Assembly (NCBI GenBank): GCA_039023545.1
Contig: JBCHKQ010000002.1
Span: forward strand, 62,001-126,000
Direction: 5' to 3'
Source: Spirochaetia bacterium 38H-sp
Lineage (GTDB): Bacteria; Spirochaetota; Spirochaetia; Winmispirales; Winmispiraceae
Length of the DNA stretch: 64,000 bases
Under the pieces are notes generated by a model, which searched no databases, was not told where the DNA came from, and saw nothing but the letters and a program-made list of their open reading frames with translations. Below, piece after piece: positions 36,323-45,013 of this stretch; within the stretch, counting starts at the first letter, position 1; each line of letters begins with the position of its first letter. Position numbers and translations under genes: made by a program.

Positions 36323-38436
36323 AGCATATCCCTATCATGCTCGCTTAGCAGATTGCCTACAATAGAAGCTTCTCTCTCCAGTTTCTTTTTCTTTGTTTTC
36401 TGTAGATAGTATCTGCATGCCAAATCTCGCGGAGCAATCTCCAAAGCCTGCATAAAAAACTCCTCTGCCTCATCAAACTCATCATTAAAATAAGCATATA
36501 GAGCTTTTTCAAAATATGTGCTGGATTTTATCTTATCCTTATCATAATTGGTCATTATCTCAAAAATAGGAACGCTGTTATGCTTGCCTTTAAGCCTAAT
36601 GCGGCCTAGAAACCTAAAGAAATAATTGTTATTCTCCTGAGCAATATCAGGCATCTGCAGAAACAAATTGTGAGAAATGAGTAGACGTGCTCCCATCACT
36701 TTTGTAAGAGCTTCAAGTCTGGCTGCAGTGTTTACCGTATCCGAAACTACCGTACCGTCCATTCTTGTTGCTTCTCCTACAGTTCCCAGCACAACATCAC
36801 CCCAGTGAAGTCCGATACCTATATCTATGGGAGATTTACCGACACGCTGTCTTTCCCTGTTATATTCATCCAAGCTCAAAAGCATCTCGGCTCCGGCCTT
36901 TACTGCTGACTTGGGTTCCCCAGGAAAAAGAGCCATAATACCATCACCAAGATATTTGTCTATAAAACCGCCGTTTTCTTTGATTATAGGAGATATTCTG
37001 TTGAGATAAGAATTTAAGAAGTTAAAACTCTCTTCCGGAGTAAGCTGCTCCGATATTGTTGTAAAATCACGTATATCAGAAAACATCACAGCCATATCAT
37101 GTACCTTATGGTCTCCCAGTGTAACAGACTCTAGAGAATCCCTTCCTAGCATGTTTATGAACTCATAAGGGACAAATCTGCTCGCGGCATTTGCCAGCTT
37201 TTTCATCTTTTCGCTATACTCCAGCATCGTATTGTGTGTTATTGCATACCTTCTGGAAAGAATGTAGGACTGGAGAAGAAGAAAAAAGAACAAAGCATAG
37301 GATGACATATAAGTAAAGCCGATATTAAAGATAGAATAAAGAACATCGTTTATAACAGCAACAGCTATAGCTGCAAAACCAACAACTACCGGTATACTCT
37401 CTTTTTCCTTATTTATTAAAGCCCTAACCACATAGACCATTACCACAACAACTGCGGAAATAAGAATGATATTGTATATATTGTGAAGATTTGCACCAAT
37501 GGAAAGAGGAAGAGCAGCAAGCAGTATCATAAAGATAAGAGAAGAATACCTAAAAAAAATTGAATACCACCTGTACTCCACAGAAGGGAACAAACTGGTA
37601 ATAAAATGGTAAAAAGAAACAGCGGCTACGTAAACACATATGATTTCTATCTTGATAAGAATTATGGTAAAACGTCCTTCCAGCAGCATGTGTATTAACC
37701 TTGTACCTGTAAGACCTCCTCTTATCACTATGGCAAGAGCAAACAGAGCGAAAGCCAGATAACTCATATCCCTTCTTAAGAAGAAAAGAACGAGATGATA
37801 TAAAGCTATTATAAAAAGGGCACCAAATACAAAAAAATCCACACCAGAATAAAGCTGATTTCTACTATTGATAACGCTGGGTTTGCCTATAACAATAGGA
37901 ACTTTTAGACCACCATAGATATCGTCAAAGTTTGCCACCTGAAGAAACACATCAAAATCACGACCAGGCGGTGTAAAAGTAACAGTTCTTGGTCTAAGAG
38001 AAGGTTCTATACTATTCTTGCTGGTAGAAAAAAAACCATTCTCAAGTACAAGTCTTTCATTGACAAACAACCTGTAAGTACCTGTAATCTCACGCAAATC
38101 AAAAGTGATAGGTGTATAAGGCTGATAATCATCATAATCAACTATAATAAAATGCAGATAATAGGTACCATATCCCTCAGCAGGATAATGACCAGAAAGT
38201 TCCTGAGCATTGTTCCAAAAAGACGGAAAACTCACCAACTCATAAGAAGAAGAGGAAACATCTTCCATGGAAAGAAGTTTCTTCCAATAAAATCGTGCAA
38301 AACCGGTAAGAGAAACAGGCTTATCCAGCATTTTATGAGTTATCAAAACAGTACTGTCAAGAACGTTCTTCTCAATTCCAAATACAGACATCAATGAGAA
38401 AAATAAAAAAAACAAGAGTAGATATTTTTTTACCAT
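36319..38436 (-). CDS. 7TM-DISM receptor fused to adenylate/guanylate cyclase with TPR tail
   Basis: A 705-residue membrane protein. Signal peptide (about 1-20), a periplasmic jelly-roll-like sensor (about 30-190; 7TMR-DISMED type), seven membrane helices (about 195-395), then a class III nucleotide cyclase domain from about 440 (MAVMFSDIRDFTTISEQL, KYLGDGIMALF, GIGLHWGDVVLG) and a TPR-like end (YFNDEFDEAEEFFMQALEIAP). The two metal aspartates are in FSDIRDF and GDGIM. It turns an extracytoplasmic signal, probably a carbohydrate, into cAMP. A TTG at 38445 is possible; the ATG at 38436 gives a normal signal peptide. Confidence 0.9.
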   Translation of the reverse strand: MVKKYLLLFFLFFSLMSVFGIEKNVLDSTVLITHKMLDKPVSLTGFARFYWKKLLSMEDVSSSSYELVSFPSFWNNAQELSGHYPAEGYGTYYLHFIIVDYDDYQPYTPITFDLREITGTYRLFVNERLVLENGFFSTSKNSIEPSLRPRTVTFTPPGRDFDVFLQVANFDDIYGGLKVPIVIGKPSVINSRNQLYSGVDFFVFGALFIIALYHLVLFFLRRDMSYLAFALFALAIVIRGGLTGTRLIHMLLEGRFTIILIKIEIICVYVAAVSFYHFITSLFPSVEYRWYSIFFRYSSLIFMILLAALPLSIGANLHNIYNIILISAVVVVMVYVVRALINKEKESIPVVVGFAAIAVAVINDVLYSIFNIGFTYMSSYALFFFLLLQSYILSRRYAITHNTMLEYSEKMKKLANAASRFVPYEFINMLGRDSLESVTLGDHKVHDMAVMFSDIRDFTTISEQLTPEESFNFLNSYLNRISPIIKENGGFIDKYLGDGIMALFPGEPKSAVKAGAEMLLSLDEYNRERQRVGKSPIDIGIGLHWGDVVLGTVGEATRMDGTVVSDTVNTAARLEALTKVMGARLLISHNLFLQMPDIAQENNNYFFRFLGRIRLKGKHNSVPIFEIMTNYDKDKIKSSTYFEKALYAYFNDEFDEAEEFFMQALEIAPRDLACRYYLQKTKKKKLEREASIVGNLLSEHDRDML

Positions 38437-38526
38437 ATACCGCAAACTCTAATTAATTATACATATATTATCAGCATAAAACCATATTAATATTAACAAG
38501 CAAGGAGAAAAATAATACATTTTTTA

Positions 38527-38599
38527 ATACCGAACGGCTGGATTGCACCTTAGGCAGCAAAGAATAAGCAAAAAGATGCAATCCAGCCTGCCTGTGGCA
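38527..38599 (+). repeat. Variable-arm hairpin element, copy D
   Basis: ATACCGAACGG at the left and CCTGCCTGTGGCA at the right. The arms GGCTGGATTGCA and TGCAATCCAGCC form a perfect 12-bp stem around a 29-base loop that contains GCAAAGAATAAGCA. Preceded by a T tract. Confidence 0.8.
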
Positions 38600-38642
38600 A
38601 ATATTAAGAAAACCAGGCAGAAATATTATTATGTCTCTGCAC

Positions 38643-38688
38643 CCGCAGGCAGGGCTTTACGAGCATAGCGAGTAGAGCCCGTTCGGTA
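38643..38688 (-). repeat. Variable-arm hairpin element, copy E (reverse orientation)
   Basis: CCGCAGGCAG, arms GGGCTTTAC and GTAGAGCCC (9 bp, one T-G), then CGTTCGGTA. It follows the HEAT-gene terminator directly (minus-strand sense) and is the inverted partner of copy D. Confidence 0.75.
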
Positions 38689-38694
38689 CCAAAT

Positions 38695-38716
38695 AAAAAG
38701 CCCGGCATAACCGGGC
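38695..38716 (-). terminator. Intrinsic terminator of the HEAT-repeat gene
   Basis: On the minus strand GCCCGG-ttatg-CCGGGC followed by TTTTT, 12 bases after the stop of the HEAT-repeat gene. Confidence 0.85.
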
Positions 38717-38728
38717 ATGTATCATTCT

Positions 38729-39463
38729 TTATTTGTTTGTAGCGGCTGCTTTTCTCATCTCTTCCAAAACGGACAGCGCCTTGAGTTTTACCGGCCTTAT
38801 ATAATTGCCTCTTGTTATTATCTCTCCTATCGCACTCACAAGCTCAGGATTTGAAATACCATTGTTTGTTTTTGCGAGTTTTTCTATTGCAAGCAGCGTG
38901 GAAAAAGCAAGGTTGTTGTCCGGAGTGGTCTTAAGGTTTTCCTGGTGAAGTTTAAAGGCAAGTACATTTGTGACTTCTTCATTATCGTTAATACCTATCT
39001 TACCCAAGCCATAAACAGCTTCGGCAACGACCATGGGCTCTTTTTCTTTTTGGACAACGTCCAAAAGTATATCCTTAGCTTTCTCGCCTCCTATCTTACC
39101 AAGAAGCTGACATGCCTGTCGTCTTATCTCAGGAAAGTTGTTTACAACTCTATTGTTGCGTTTTACTTCTTTTGAATATGTTTCTGTTGCAAGTGTCTGG
39201 AGGATGGTAAAGGCAGCTCCGTCATCAGAAAGTCTTCCCTCGTCAGCCATCTTCTCCAAATTCCTGAGTGCAAGCTGCTTGAGTTCCTCACTCTCTGAGT
39301 AGGCTTCATCCTGTATAAGCCTGAGTTCTATATCCTGACTGAGATAATACTCTTCTATTGTAGACACATCGCCCGATGATTGATTATCAGCGGTTTCCTG
39401 GGCAAACGGTGAGACTATAAATACAAAAGCTATGACAGCAATAAACGCTCCTTTTAATCTCAT
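38729..39463 (-). CDS. Exported HEAT-repeat protein
   Basis: A 244-residue protein with a signal peptide (about 1-21, ending SPFAQ). Helical repeats of HEAT type follow, clearest at IRRQACQLLGKIGGEKAKDILLDVVQKEKEPMVVAEAVYGLGKIG. Such solenoids bind proteins; no target is evident. AGGAG precedes the ATG at good spacing. It lies 16 bases downstream of the lipoprotein gene, so the two are probably transcribed together and end at the terminator at 38.7 kb. Confidence 0.8.
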   Translation of the reverse strand: MRLKGAFIAVIAFVFIVSPFAQETADNQSSGDVSTIEEYYLSQDIELRLIQDEAYSESEELKQLALRNLEKMADEGRLSDDGAAFTILQTLATETYSKEVKRNNRVVNNFPEIRRQACQLLGKIGGEKAKDILLDVVQKEKEPMVVAEAVYGLGKIGINDNEEVTNVLAFKLHQENLKTTPDNNLAFSTLLAIEKLAKTNNGISNPELVSAIGEIITRGNYIRPVKLKALSVLEEMRKAAATNK

Positions 39464-39479
39464 ATTGTTCTCCTAAAAA

Positions 39480-39995
39480 TTAAAATATTTTCCATGCCCC
39501 ATCCACTTTTTTTAAGTTGTAGATGAGGTAAGGGGTTTCTTTTATTATCATAAAGGCCTTGACAGAATCCTTATCTATAAATTCTATCTTATCCAATCTT
39601 ACGTTGGACCTGCTGGGAACAACTACGTATATAAAATAGTCCTTAAGACTTTTTAGAGTAATTCCCGCTTTTTTAAGCCTTGGAACTTCCGATAGCTCTT
39701 TAAGCTTCTCTGGAGAAGAATATGTATCCAGATATTCTTTAGAAAGATAAGAAAGCCATTTGTCATAATCTTTTTTTTGGATAACTTGTGTAAGCTCTCC
39801 CATAAATGCTTCTATCTGTGCAAAGGTCTCATCATATACATCCTGAGTAACCACAAACTCCTCCGGAGCAGGAGAAGATGTCGGTTCTACAGATTCTACC
39901 GGCACGGGAGAAGAGTTCGCAACAACAGCATCATCACTCTTGCAAGAAAAAAAGAGCAATAAAAATACAAGCAAAAATATCATATCTTTTTTCAT
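39480..39995 (-). CDS. Putative lipoprotein
   Basis: A 171-residue protein beginning MKKDMIFLLVFLLLFFSCKSDD, a type II signal with lipobox LFFSC. A Pro/Ser-rich linker (about 25-50) leads to a globular region with a repeated Tyr/Leu pattern (YDKWLSYLSKEYLDTY) that could be an NTF2-like fold, but this is not certain. The frame extends to a GTG at 40019. The ATG at 39995 is chosen for the signal sequence and lies 11 bases after a consensus-like promoter. Confidence 0.75.
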   Translation of the reverse strand: MKKDMIFLLVFLLLFFSCKSDDAVVANSSPVPVESVEPTSSPAPEEFVVTQDVYDETFAQIEAFMGELTQVIQKKDYDKWLSYLSKEYLDTYSSPEKLKELSEVPRLKKAGITLKSLKDYFIYVVVPSRSNVRLDKIEFIDKDSVKAFMIIKETPYLIYNLKKVDGAWKIF

Positions 39996-40006
39996 ATCTA
40001 TACTGA

Positions 40007-40035
40007 AGTGTAAAAACACTTGGCAACTTTGTCAA
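40007..40035 (-). promoter_or_regulatory. Predicted promoter of the lipoprotein-HEAT unit
   Basis: TTGACA (complement of 40030-40035), 17-base spacer, TACACT (complement of 40007-40012). The ATG at 39995 is 11 bases after the -10, so the leader would be only about 4-5 bases, with no room for a Shine-Dalgarno. Confidence 0.6.
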
Positions 40036-40052
40036 TCAAAAAACAAAGTTCC

Positions 40053-40081
40053 TTGCATGATATAGAAAAGCAGGATACTAT
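40053..40081 (+). promoter_or_regulatory. Predicted promoter of the 674-aa gene, leaderless type
   Basis: TTGCAT (40053-40058), 17-base spacer, TACTAT (40076-40081), then six bases to the ATG at 40088. No Shine-Dalgarno. Confidence 0.5.
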
Positions 40082-40087
40082 ATACCC

Positions 40088-42112
40088 ATGGAAAAAAGCT
40101 CTGAGAAGATACAACAGCAACAAGAGTTTGAAAAACTCGTAGAAATGTATGTCAACAAATTCGCTCAGTCTAAGATAGAAGTAGAACATTTTATCACCTT
40201 TGCCCTTGCCTTTGCTGCAAAAAATAATTCTGCTTTTCCCTTTTTCTCTCGCTTTAGGACAAGAGAAAGTCTCTCCTATGAGCTTCTGCAGATGGCAAAG
40301 GAGATTGATGATAATCCATATTTTTTATTCGAAAAGAATAAGCACGGTACACTTGATATCATATATTACCTTGCAAATGACTATGAAAAAATAGAAAAGC
40401 GTTTTGCACTAATCAAGGCAAAACCAGAATTGCCTTTTCCTGATTATTCATTCTTACAGCTAACAACGCCGGATAAAAAGTTCTTTCATCTGGATGCAAA
40501 AGAGGATTTTATAGGATGGTTTGAAAGAAATCAGGAACGAAAAGACAATGTCCTTGTAAGTATTTCTTTTCCTTCCGGTATTCCTTCCTTTGTTACAACT
40601 GGACAGATAATACTCAACGATTTGTTTGACATCTGTCTGGCCAAAGTAAAACGATATCTCCAGGAAAATGAGAAAAATGTCGGATACACAACACAGAAAC
40701 TGAGACCTTTTTTTAGAAACAATGAAACGGCATTGAAAGAACTTTTTAATGCTGTTTTAACAAAAACAGACCAGATAGTAAGAGATATAAAAGAACCCGG
40801 AGACAGGACATATTATTTCTGGAATCAGCTGTGTTCTTTTCTTTTCCGAGAGTTTTCCGAGAAAAAAGAAAGACAGGATACAGAAACTTCCTATGCTCAG
40901 GCAGCATATATTCTAGGCCTATATCTTATATATTATAAAGGCAAACAAAGAAAGAAAAAAGAAGAAGAACGAGCCTTGCAGATTTTGGAAAAAAATCTCA
41001 GAAAAAAACCCTATTTTTTTACTATAGCAGACATACTATCCTTCACCGATAATAAGGGGATACCTCTTACAAAATTCTGTCCAAGAGAAAGAATAACAGA
41101 CTATATTTCCGAAAGGACAGAGGCTCCAGATCCTCTTTCTCTTCCGCAGATATTAAAACTAAAGGCTCCAAACGATAACGAGTATTATATAGCAAAAGAA
41201 CTTCTTATTCCTCTTTTTTCGGAAAAACAGTTTACACACTCAATGGAGCTAAAAAGAGAATATACCAACCTATGGTATCTTCTGCTAAAAAAAGACGAAG
41301 AAACCGATGCTATGTTTAACGACGAAGACTTCGAACAGGATATAAAAGAGAGACTTCTGAGACGAGACCCCGTATTTCTGGCTATGCTGAGTTTTCATAC
41401 ACTTTACATTGCATGGGAAAACAACCCCCTACCAGCAAGTCAAAAATCGGAAATGGCAGGAATCTTTGATACAAAGGCAAGAAAGCTAAAACCCTTAAGA
41501 GAAATATTAAATCTGGACAGAGAAAAAATACTAAAAGATGCAAAAATAATGCTTCCATTTTGGAAGGTTATTCCTGTAGTAAGCTCTATAATAAGGTTTT
41601 TTAAGTTTCTTTTTACAGGAAAAAAGCGAACAAAAAGAGGAAAAGCAACAAAAAAACAAAGCACTGCAACACTCGTACTCAACAATAACAAACCAGAGAA
41701 AAAACCACCACAAATAACAACTCCCCCTGTAAAAGCAAGCATACAAACTCAACAGAGTACAGCAAACTCAGCCAGGGCATTTAAAACAAGAATAAGGGAA
41801 CTCACTAGAGAATTTGTAGCAGACAATACAGAGCTTGAGAGAACTATGGAAGAGCTTGAAGATATATGGAATCCGCTTATAGATACTGTTGCAAAAAAAA
41901 ATCTGACTGAGGATGTTGAAAACTTTGCAAAAGACTTTTTAAGAAAAATGAGAATACTAAACCATAGAAAACCGCCTACCAGAGAACAAATACACACAAT
42001 GGCAAAGACACTATCAGAGAACAAAGCATTTGAAAGAATAAAAAACAAGGAAGCTTTTAGAAAATATCTTGAGCTTTGTATGCTCAAGATACTCAACAAT
42101 ATAAAAATATGA
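40088..42112 (+). CDS. Large charged orphan protein (674 aa)
   Basis: I do not recognise this protein. It is mostly helical and very rich in Lys and Glu. There is no signal peptide. A single hydrophobic stretch (IMLPFWKVIPVVSSIIRFFKFLF, about 486-508) could be a membrane or amphipathic anchor. It is followed by a basic, Thr/Pro-rich linker (about 510-560) and a C-terminal helical domain (about 565-674). The layout (helical domain, one hydrophobic patch, basic linker) is somewhat like the orphan at 24.2 kb, but I see no clear sequence match. It stands alone between divergent and convergent neighbours, with 6 bases to the exonuclease stop. Confidence 0.7.
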   Translation: MEKSSEKIQQQQEFEKLVEMYVNKFAQSKIEVEHFITFALAFAAKNNSAFPFFSRFRTRESLSYELLQMAKEIDDNPYFLFEKNKHGTLDIIYYLANDYEKIEKRFALIKAKPELPFPDYSFLQLTTPDKKFFHLDAKEDFIGWFERNQERKDNVLVSISFPSGIPSFVTTGQIILNDLFDICLAKVKRYLQENEKNVGYTTQKLRPFFRNNETALKELFNAVLTKTDQIVRDIKEPGDRTYYFWNQLCSFLFREFSEKKERQDTETSYAQAAYILGLYLIYYKGKQRKKKEEERALQILEKNLRKKPYFFTIADILSFTDNKGIPLTKFCPRERITDYISERTEAPDPLSLPQILKLKAPNDNEYYIAKELLIPLFSEKQFTHSMELKREYTNLWYLLLKKDEETDAMFNDEDFEQDIKERLLRRDPVFLAMLSFHTLYIAWENNPLPASQKSEMAGIFDTKARKLKPLREILNLDREKILKDAKIMLPFWKVIPVVSSIIRFFKFLFTGKKRTKRGKATKKQSTATLVLNNNKPEKKPPQITTPPVKASIQTQQSTANSARAFKTRIRELTREFVADNTELERTMEELEDIWNPLIDTVAKKNLTEDVENFAKDFLRKMRILNHRKPPTREQIHTMAKTLSENKAFERIKNKEAFRKYLELCMLKILNNIKI

Positions 42113-42118
42113 TAGCTA

Positions 42119-42682
42119 TTATCCTACGGAAAATCCTCTTATGGCAAGTTCTCCAGAAGGAGCAAGTTGTCTAATACACTTATAGAAAAGTTCTCCGCAT
42201 GTTCTTGCATCATCCAATGCTCGGTGATGATATTTTTGTTCTATTCCGCAGCTGTAAGCAAGAGCTTTGAGGTTATATTTGGGTAAACCCGGAAAAGCTT
42301 TTCTTGACATAGACAGAGTATCCAATATCAATAAAGAAGGGAAATCCCGCCCTGCCCTTGCATATTCTTTCCTCAAGAAAGAAAGATCAAACTTTGCATT
42401 ATGCGCAACTAGAACATTATTACCTACAAAATCCTCAAAATAATCAAAAAAATCCGCCATCGTAGGAGCATCCATAACATCATCATCATATATGCCATGG
42501 ATATTGCTTACAACTTCTGGAATTGGTATTCCGGGATTAATAAGACTGGACAGGCTATCCACCTCACGGCCATCCTCAAACATTACACAGGCAATCTCTA
42601 CCACCCTGTCTTTGTCAGCATAAAGACCTGTTGTCTCAACATCAAAAGCAATAACAGGTGATTCCAACCAATTAAACTGCAT
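42119..42682 (-). CDS. 3'-5' exonuclease, DnaQ/PolC-epsilon type
   Basis: A 187-residue DEDDh exonuclease. ExoI IAFDVETTGL (D and E), ExoII HNAKFDLSFL (D) and ExoIII HHRALDDART (H and D). It may be the proofreading subunit of DNA polymerase III (dnaQ) or a general repair/RNA exonuclease. Spirochaetes often have it as a separate gene. The ATG at 42682 has AAAGGA upstream and fits the family; the frame to 42727 is not needed. Confidence 0.88.
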   Translation of the reverse strand: MQFNWLESPVIAFDVETTGLYADKDRVVEIACVMFEDGREVDSLSSLINPGIPIPEVVSNIHGIYDDDVMDAPTMADFFDYFEDFVGNNVLVAHNAKFDLSFLRKEYARAGRDFPSLLILDTLSMSRKAFPGLPKYNLKALAYSCGIEQKYHHRALDDARTCGELFYKCIRQLAPSGELAIRGFSVG

Positions 42683-42710
42683 CTCTTTCCTTTCTGTTTT
42701 TATAACTATG

Positions 42711-42740
42711 TTGACATAAAACCACATATTTTTCTAGCAT
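42711..42740 (+). promoter_or_regulatory. Predicted promoter of the 95-aa gene, leaderless type
   Basis: TTGACA (42711-42716), 18-base spacer, TAGCAT (42735-42740), then five bases to the ATG at 42746. No Shine-Dalgarno. Confidence 0.5.
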
Positions 42741-42745
42741 CAGGC

Positions 42746-43033
42746 ATGGACATAAGAACAACACTAAAACAAAATAACATAGAATACGACGATATACGCT
42801 GGTATCTCTCCCTAAACCTTGCTATGCAGCTATTGCAGTATAAAGACAAAGAAGAAGAACTTGCAAAGCTAATCTGGAGCGGAAAGCTGGAAGATAAACT
42901 ATACGATATGACAGAAACCTTTCTCTCAATGCTGGAACAAAAAAAAGAAGAAGGCAGGCTGGATGAGCCTGCCTTGCGAGAGATTATATCAGAAATAAAT
43001 CTGGCAAAGGATAAAAGAAAACTTATGGAATAA
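42746..43033 (+). CDS. Small helical hypothetical protein (95 aa)
   Basis: An acidic, helical cytoplasmic protein (MDIRTTLKQNNIEYDDIRWYL at the start). No family recognised. It is kept because it has its own promoter and a protein-like composition over its whole length. The DNA contains a perfect 8-bp inverted repeat (42953-42973) coding EGRLDEPAL. Its 3' end overlaps the convergent phosphosugar mutase gene by 11 bases. Confidence 0.6.
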   Translation: MDIRTTLKQNNIEYDDIRWYLSLNLAMQLLQYKDKEEELAKLIWSGKLEDKLYDMTETFLSMLEQKKEEGRLDEPALREIISEINLAKDKRKLME

Positions 43034-44771
43034 GAGAGTTTATTTTCTCCCTTATCTTATCGAGCTTTGCCTTGACCTTAGCCTTTGCCGCATCAAGATT
43101 ACCATCAACCTTCTCCGTACAGGAAGCATAAAACTTTATCTTAGGCTCAGTACCACTTGGCCTTGCGCTCACAACACTCTCATCATCCATAATAAACTGA
43201 AGAACATTAGAAGATGGAAGATTTATATCCTTTTCTTTTCTTCCGCTCACAACATCAAGCGTAGTACCATCAAGATAATCCTTTATCTTTACAACTCTTG
43301 AGCCGGCAAACTCAGAAGGAGGAGTATTTCTCATGCTGTCCATAATTTCTCTCATCTGTTTCATGCCACTTTCGCCAGGAAAAGTCTTGGTAATGAGGAG
43401 CTCCTCGTAATAACCATGAATCTTATAAAGTTCATTGAGTCTGTCAAGAAGACTCTTACCCTGCATCCTGTAGTAAAGGGTCATCTCCACTGTAACAACA
43501 GCAGCAGAAACAGCATCCTTATCACGCACATCAGAACCTATAAGATATCCATAACTTTCTTCTCCGCCACAGATATAAGTATAGCTATTATTCTTCTCAA
43601 ACTCTCTTATCTGTGCCGCAATATTTTTAAAACCTGTTAGAACATCAAAACAAGCAGCACCATAATACTCCGCAACCTTTCTCTGCATATTGGTAGTGAC
43701 AACAGTCTTTATAACAGCAGGATTGGGCGGAAGCTTACCCAGCTCTTTTCTGGATGACAAGATATAATCATTGATAAGCACACCAAGCTGATTACCCGTT
43801 ACAAGCACATATTCTCCCGAGGCATCCGGAACGGCAATCCCAAGCCTATCAGAATCCGGATCCGTACCCATAACAACATCGGCCTTTCTCTCTTTTCCGT
43901 ATTTTAAGGCAAGAGCCATGGCACTAGCTTCTTCCGGATTAGGATAATCAACAGTCGGGAAATTACCATCTGGCTCACGCTGTTCCGGCACAGTAAAAAC
44001 ATCAACACCGTATTTTTTAAGAACAGTCTCAACAGGAACCCTACCAGCTCCATGAAGAGGCGTATAAACTACAGAAAGTTCGCTTGCATGCTCTTTGAGA
44101 ACATCCGGCCTTGTAATCTGTTTTTCAACAGCAGCAAAATAAGCCTCGTCAACATCCTTATCTATATAAACAAGAAGCCCCTTTTCCTTAGCCTCATCTA
44201 TAGACATAGAAACAATATCAGAAGTAACCTTTCTCACCTCTTCTATAATTCCCTTATCCTGAGGAGAAACAACCTGAGACCCATCCGACCAGAAAACCTT
44301 ATATCCATTATAAGCAGGAGGATTATGGGAAGCAGTCACAACAATACCCGCAGTAGCTCCAAGATATCTTACGGCAAAAGAAAGCTCCGGAGTCGGTCTT
44401 AGAGAAGTAAAAATATAAGTCTTAATCCCATTGCCGCATAGAACCAAAGCAGCCTCACGAGAAAAAACATCAGAATAATTTCTAGAATCATAAGCAATAA
44501 CAACAGAGGCATTATCGGCTGCATTTTTCTTTATATAATTGGCAAGTCCCTGAGTAGCCCTTCTTACCATAAGAGGATTCATCCTCATAAAACCGCCGCC
44601 AATAACCCCACGCATACCTCCAGTACCAAACTCAAGCTCGGAATAAAACCTATCATTAAGCTCATCCCACGACTCTGACTCCACAAGCTTTTTGACCTCA
44701 TCCTTAAACTCAGAATATGTCTCAAGCTCAACATAGAGATTAGCCTTTTCCTTCAAAATAGAAATATCCAT
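43023..44771 (-). CDS. Phosphoglucomutase/phosphomannomutase (alpha-D-phosphohexomutase)
   Basis: A 582-residue enzyme that interconverts hexose 1- and 6-phosphates. Active-site serine loop VVTASHNPPAYNGYK, metal loop GTDPDSDRLG, sugar loop GGEESYGYL and phosphate loop SARPSGTEPKIKFY. Its length and N-terminal extension fit the Bacillus PgcA/archaeal-like long branch rather than GlmM. The ATG at 44771 has GGAGG seven bases upstream; a start at 44789 is less likely. Exact sugar preference cannot be told. Confidence 0.92.
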   Translation of the reverse strand: MDISILKEKANLYVELETYSEFKDEVKKLVESESWDELNDRFYSELEFGTGGMRGVIGGGFMRMNPLMVRRATQGLANYIKKNAADNASVVIAYDSRNYSDVFSREAALVLCGNGIKTYIFTSLRPTPELSFAVRYLGATAGIVVTASHNPPAYNGYKVFWSDGSQVVSPQDKGIIEEVRKVTSDIVSMSIDEAKEKGLLVYIDKDVDEAYFAAVEKQITRPDVLKEHASELSVVYTPLHGAGRVPVETVLKKYGVDVFTVPEQREPDGNFPTVDYPNPEEASAMALALKYGKERKADVVMGTDPDSDRLGIAVPDASGEYVLVTGNQLGVLINDYILSSRKELGKLPPNPAVIKTVVTTNMQRKVAEYYGAACFDVLTGFKNIAAQIREFEKNNSYTYICGGEESYGYLIGSDVRDKDAVSAAVVTVEMTLYYRMQGKSLLDRLNELYKIHGYYEELLITKTFPGESGMKQMREIMDSMRNTPPSEFAGSRVVKIKDYLDGTTLDVVSGRKEKDINLPSSNVLQFIMDDESVVSARPSGTEPKIKFYASCTEKVDGNLDAAKAKVKAKLDKIREKINSLIP

Positions 44772-44859
44772 TATTCCCTCCGTAAACAATATTATCCATA
44801 ATACAATATTAATGTTTTACAACAATATCAAGACAAGATTTTTATAAAAAACAAACAAA

Positions 44860-44927
44860 AACCGAACGGCATAAGCGCAGCCCATAAAGCAAAAATAAGC
44901 AGGCTGCGCTTATGCCTGCCTGCGGCA
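44860..44927 (+). repeat. Variable-arm hairpin element, copy F
   Basis: ACCGAACGG at the left and CCTGCCTGCGGCA at the right. The stem GGCATAAGCGCAGCC / GGCTGCGCTTATGCC is 15 bp and perfect, around a loop with GCAAAAATAAGCA. It is the longest stem of the family and the outward-facing partner of copy G, 1.85 kb away. Confidence 0.85.
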
Positions 44928-45013
44928 AAAATGAAGAAAACCATCAAGACTCATCTTGAAACTCATAATAGAAACCGGTATCATATCATATAAAATAAGA
45001 CACAGGAGAAAAA

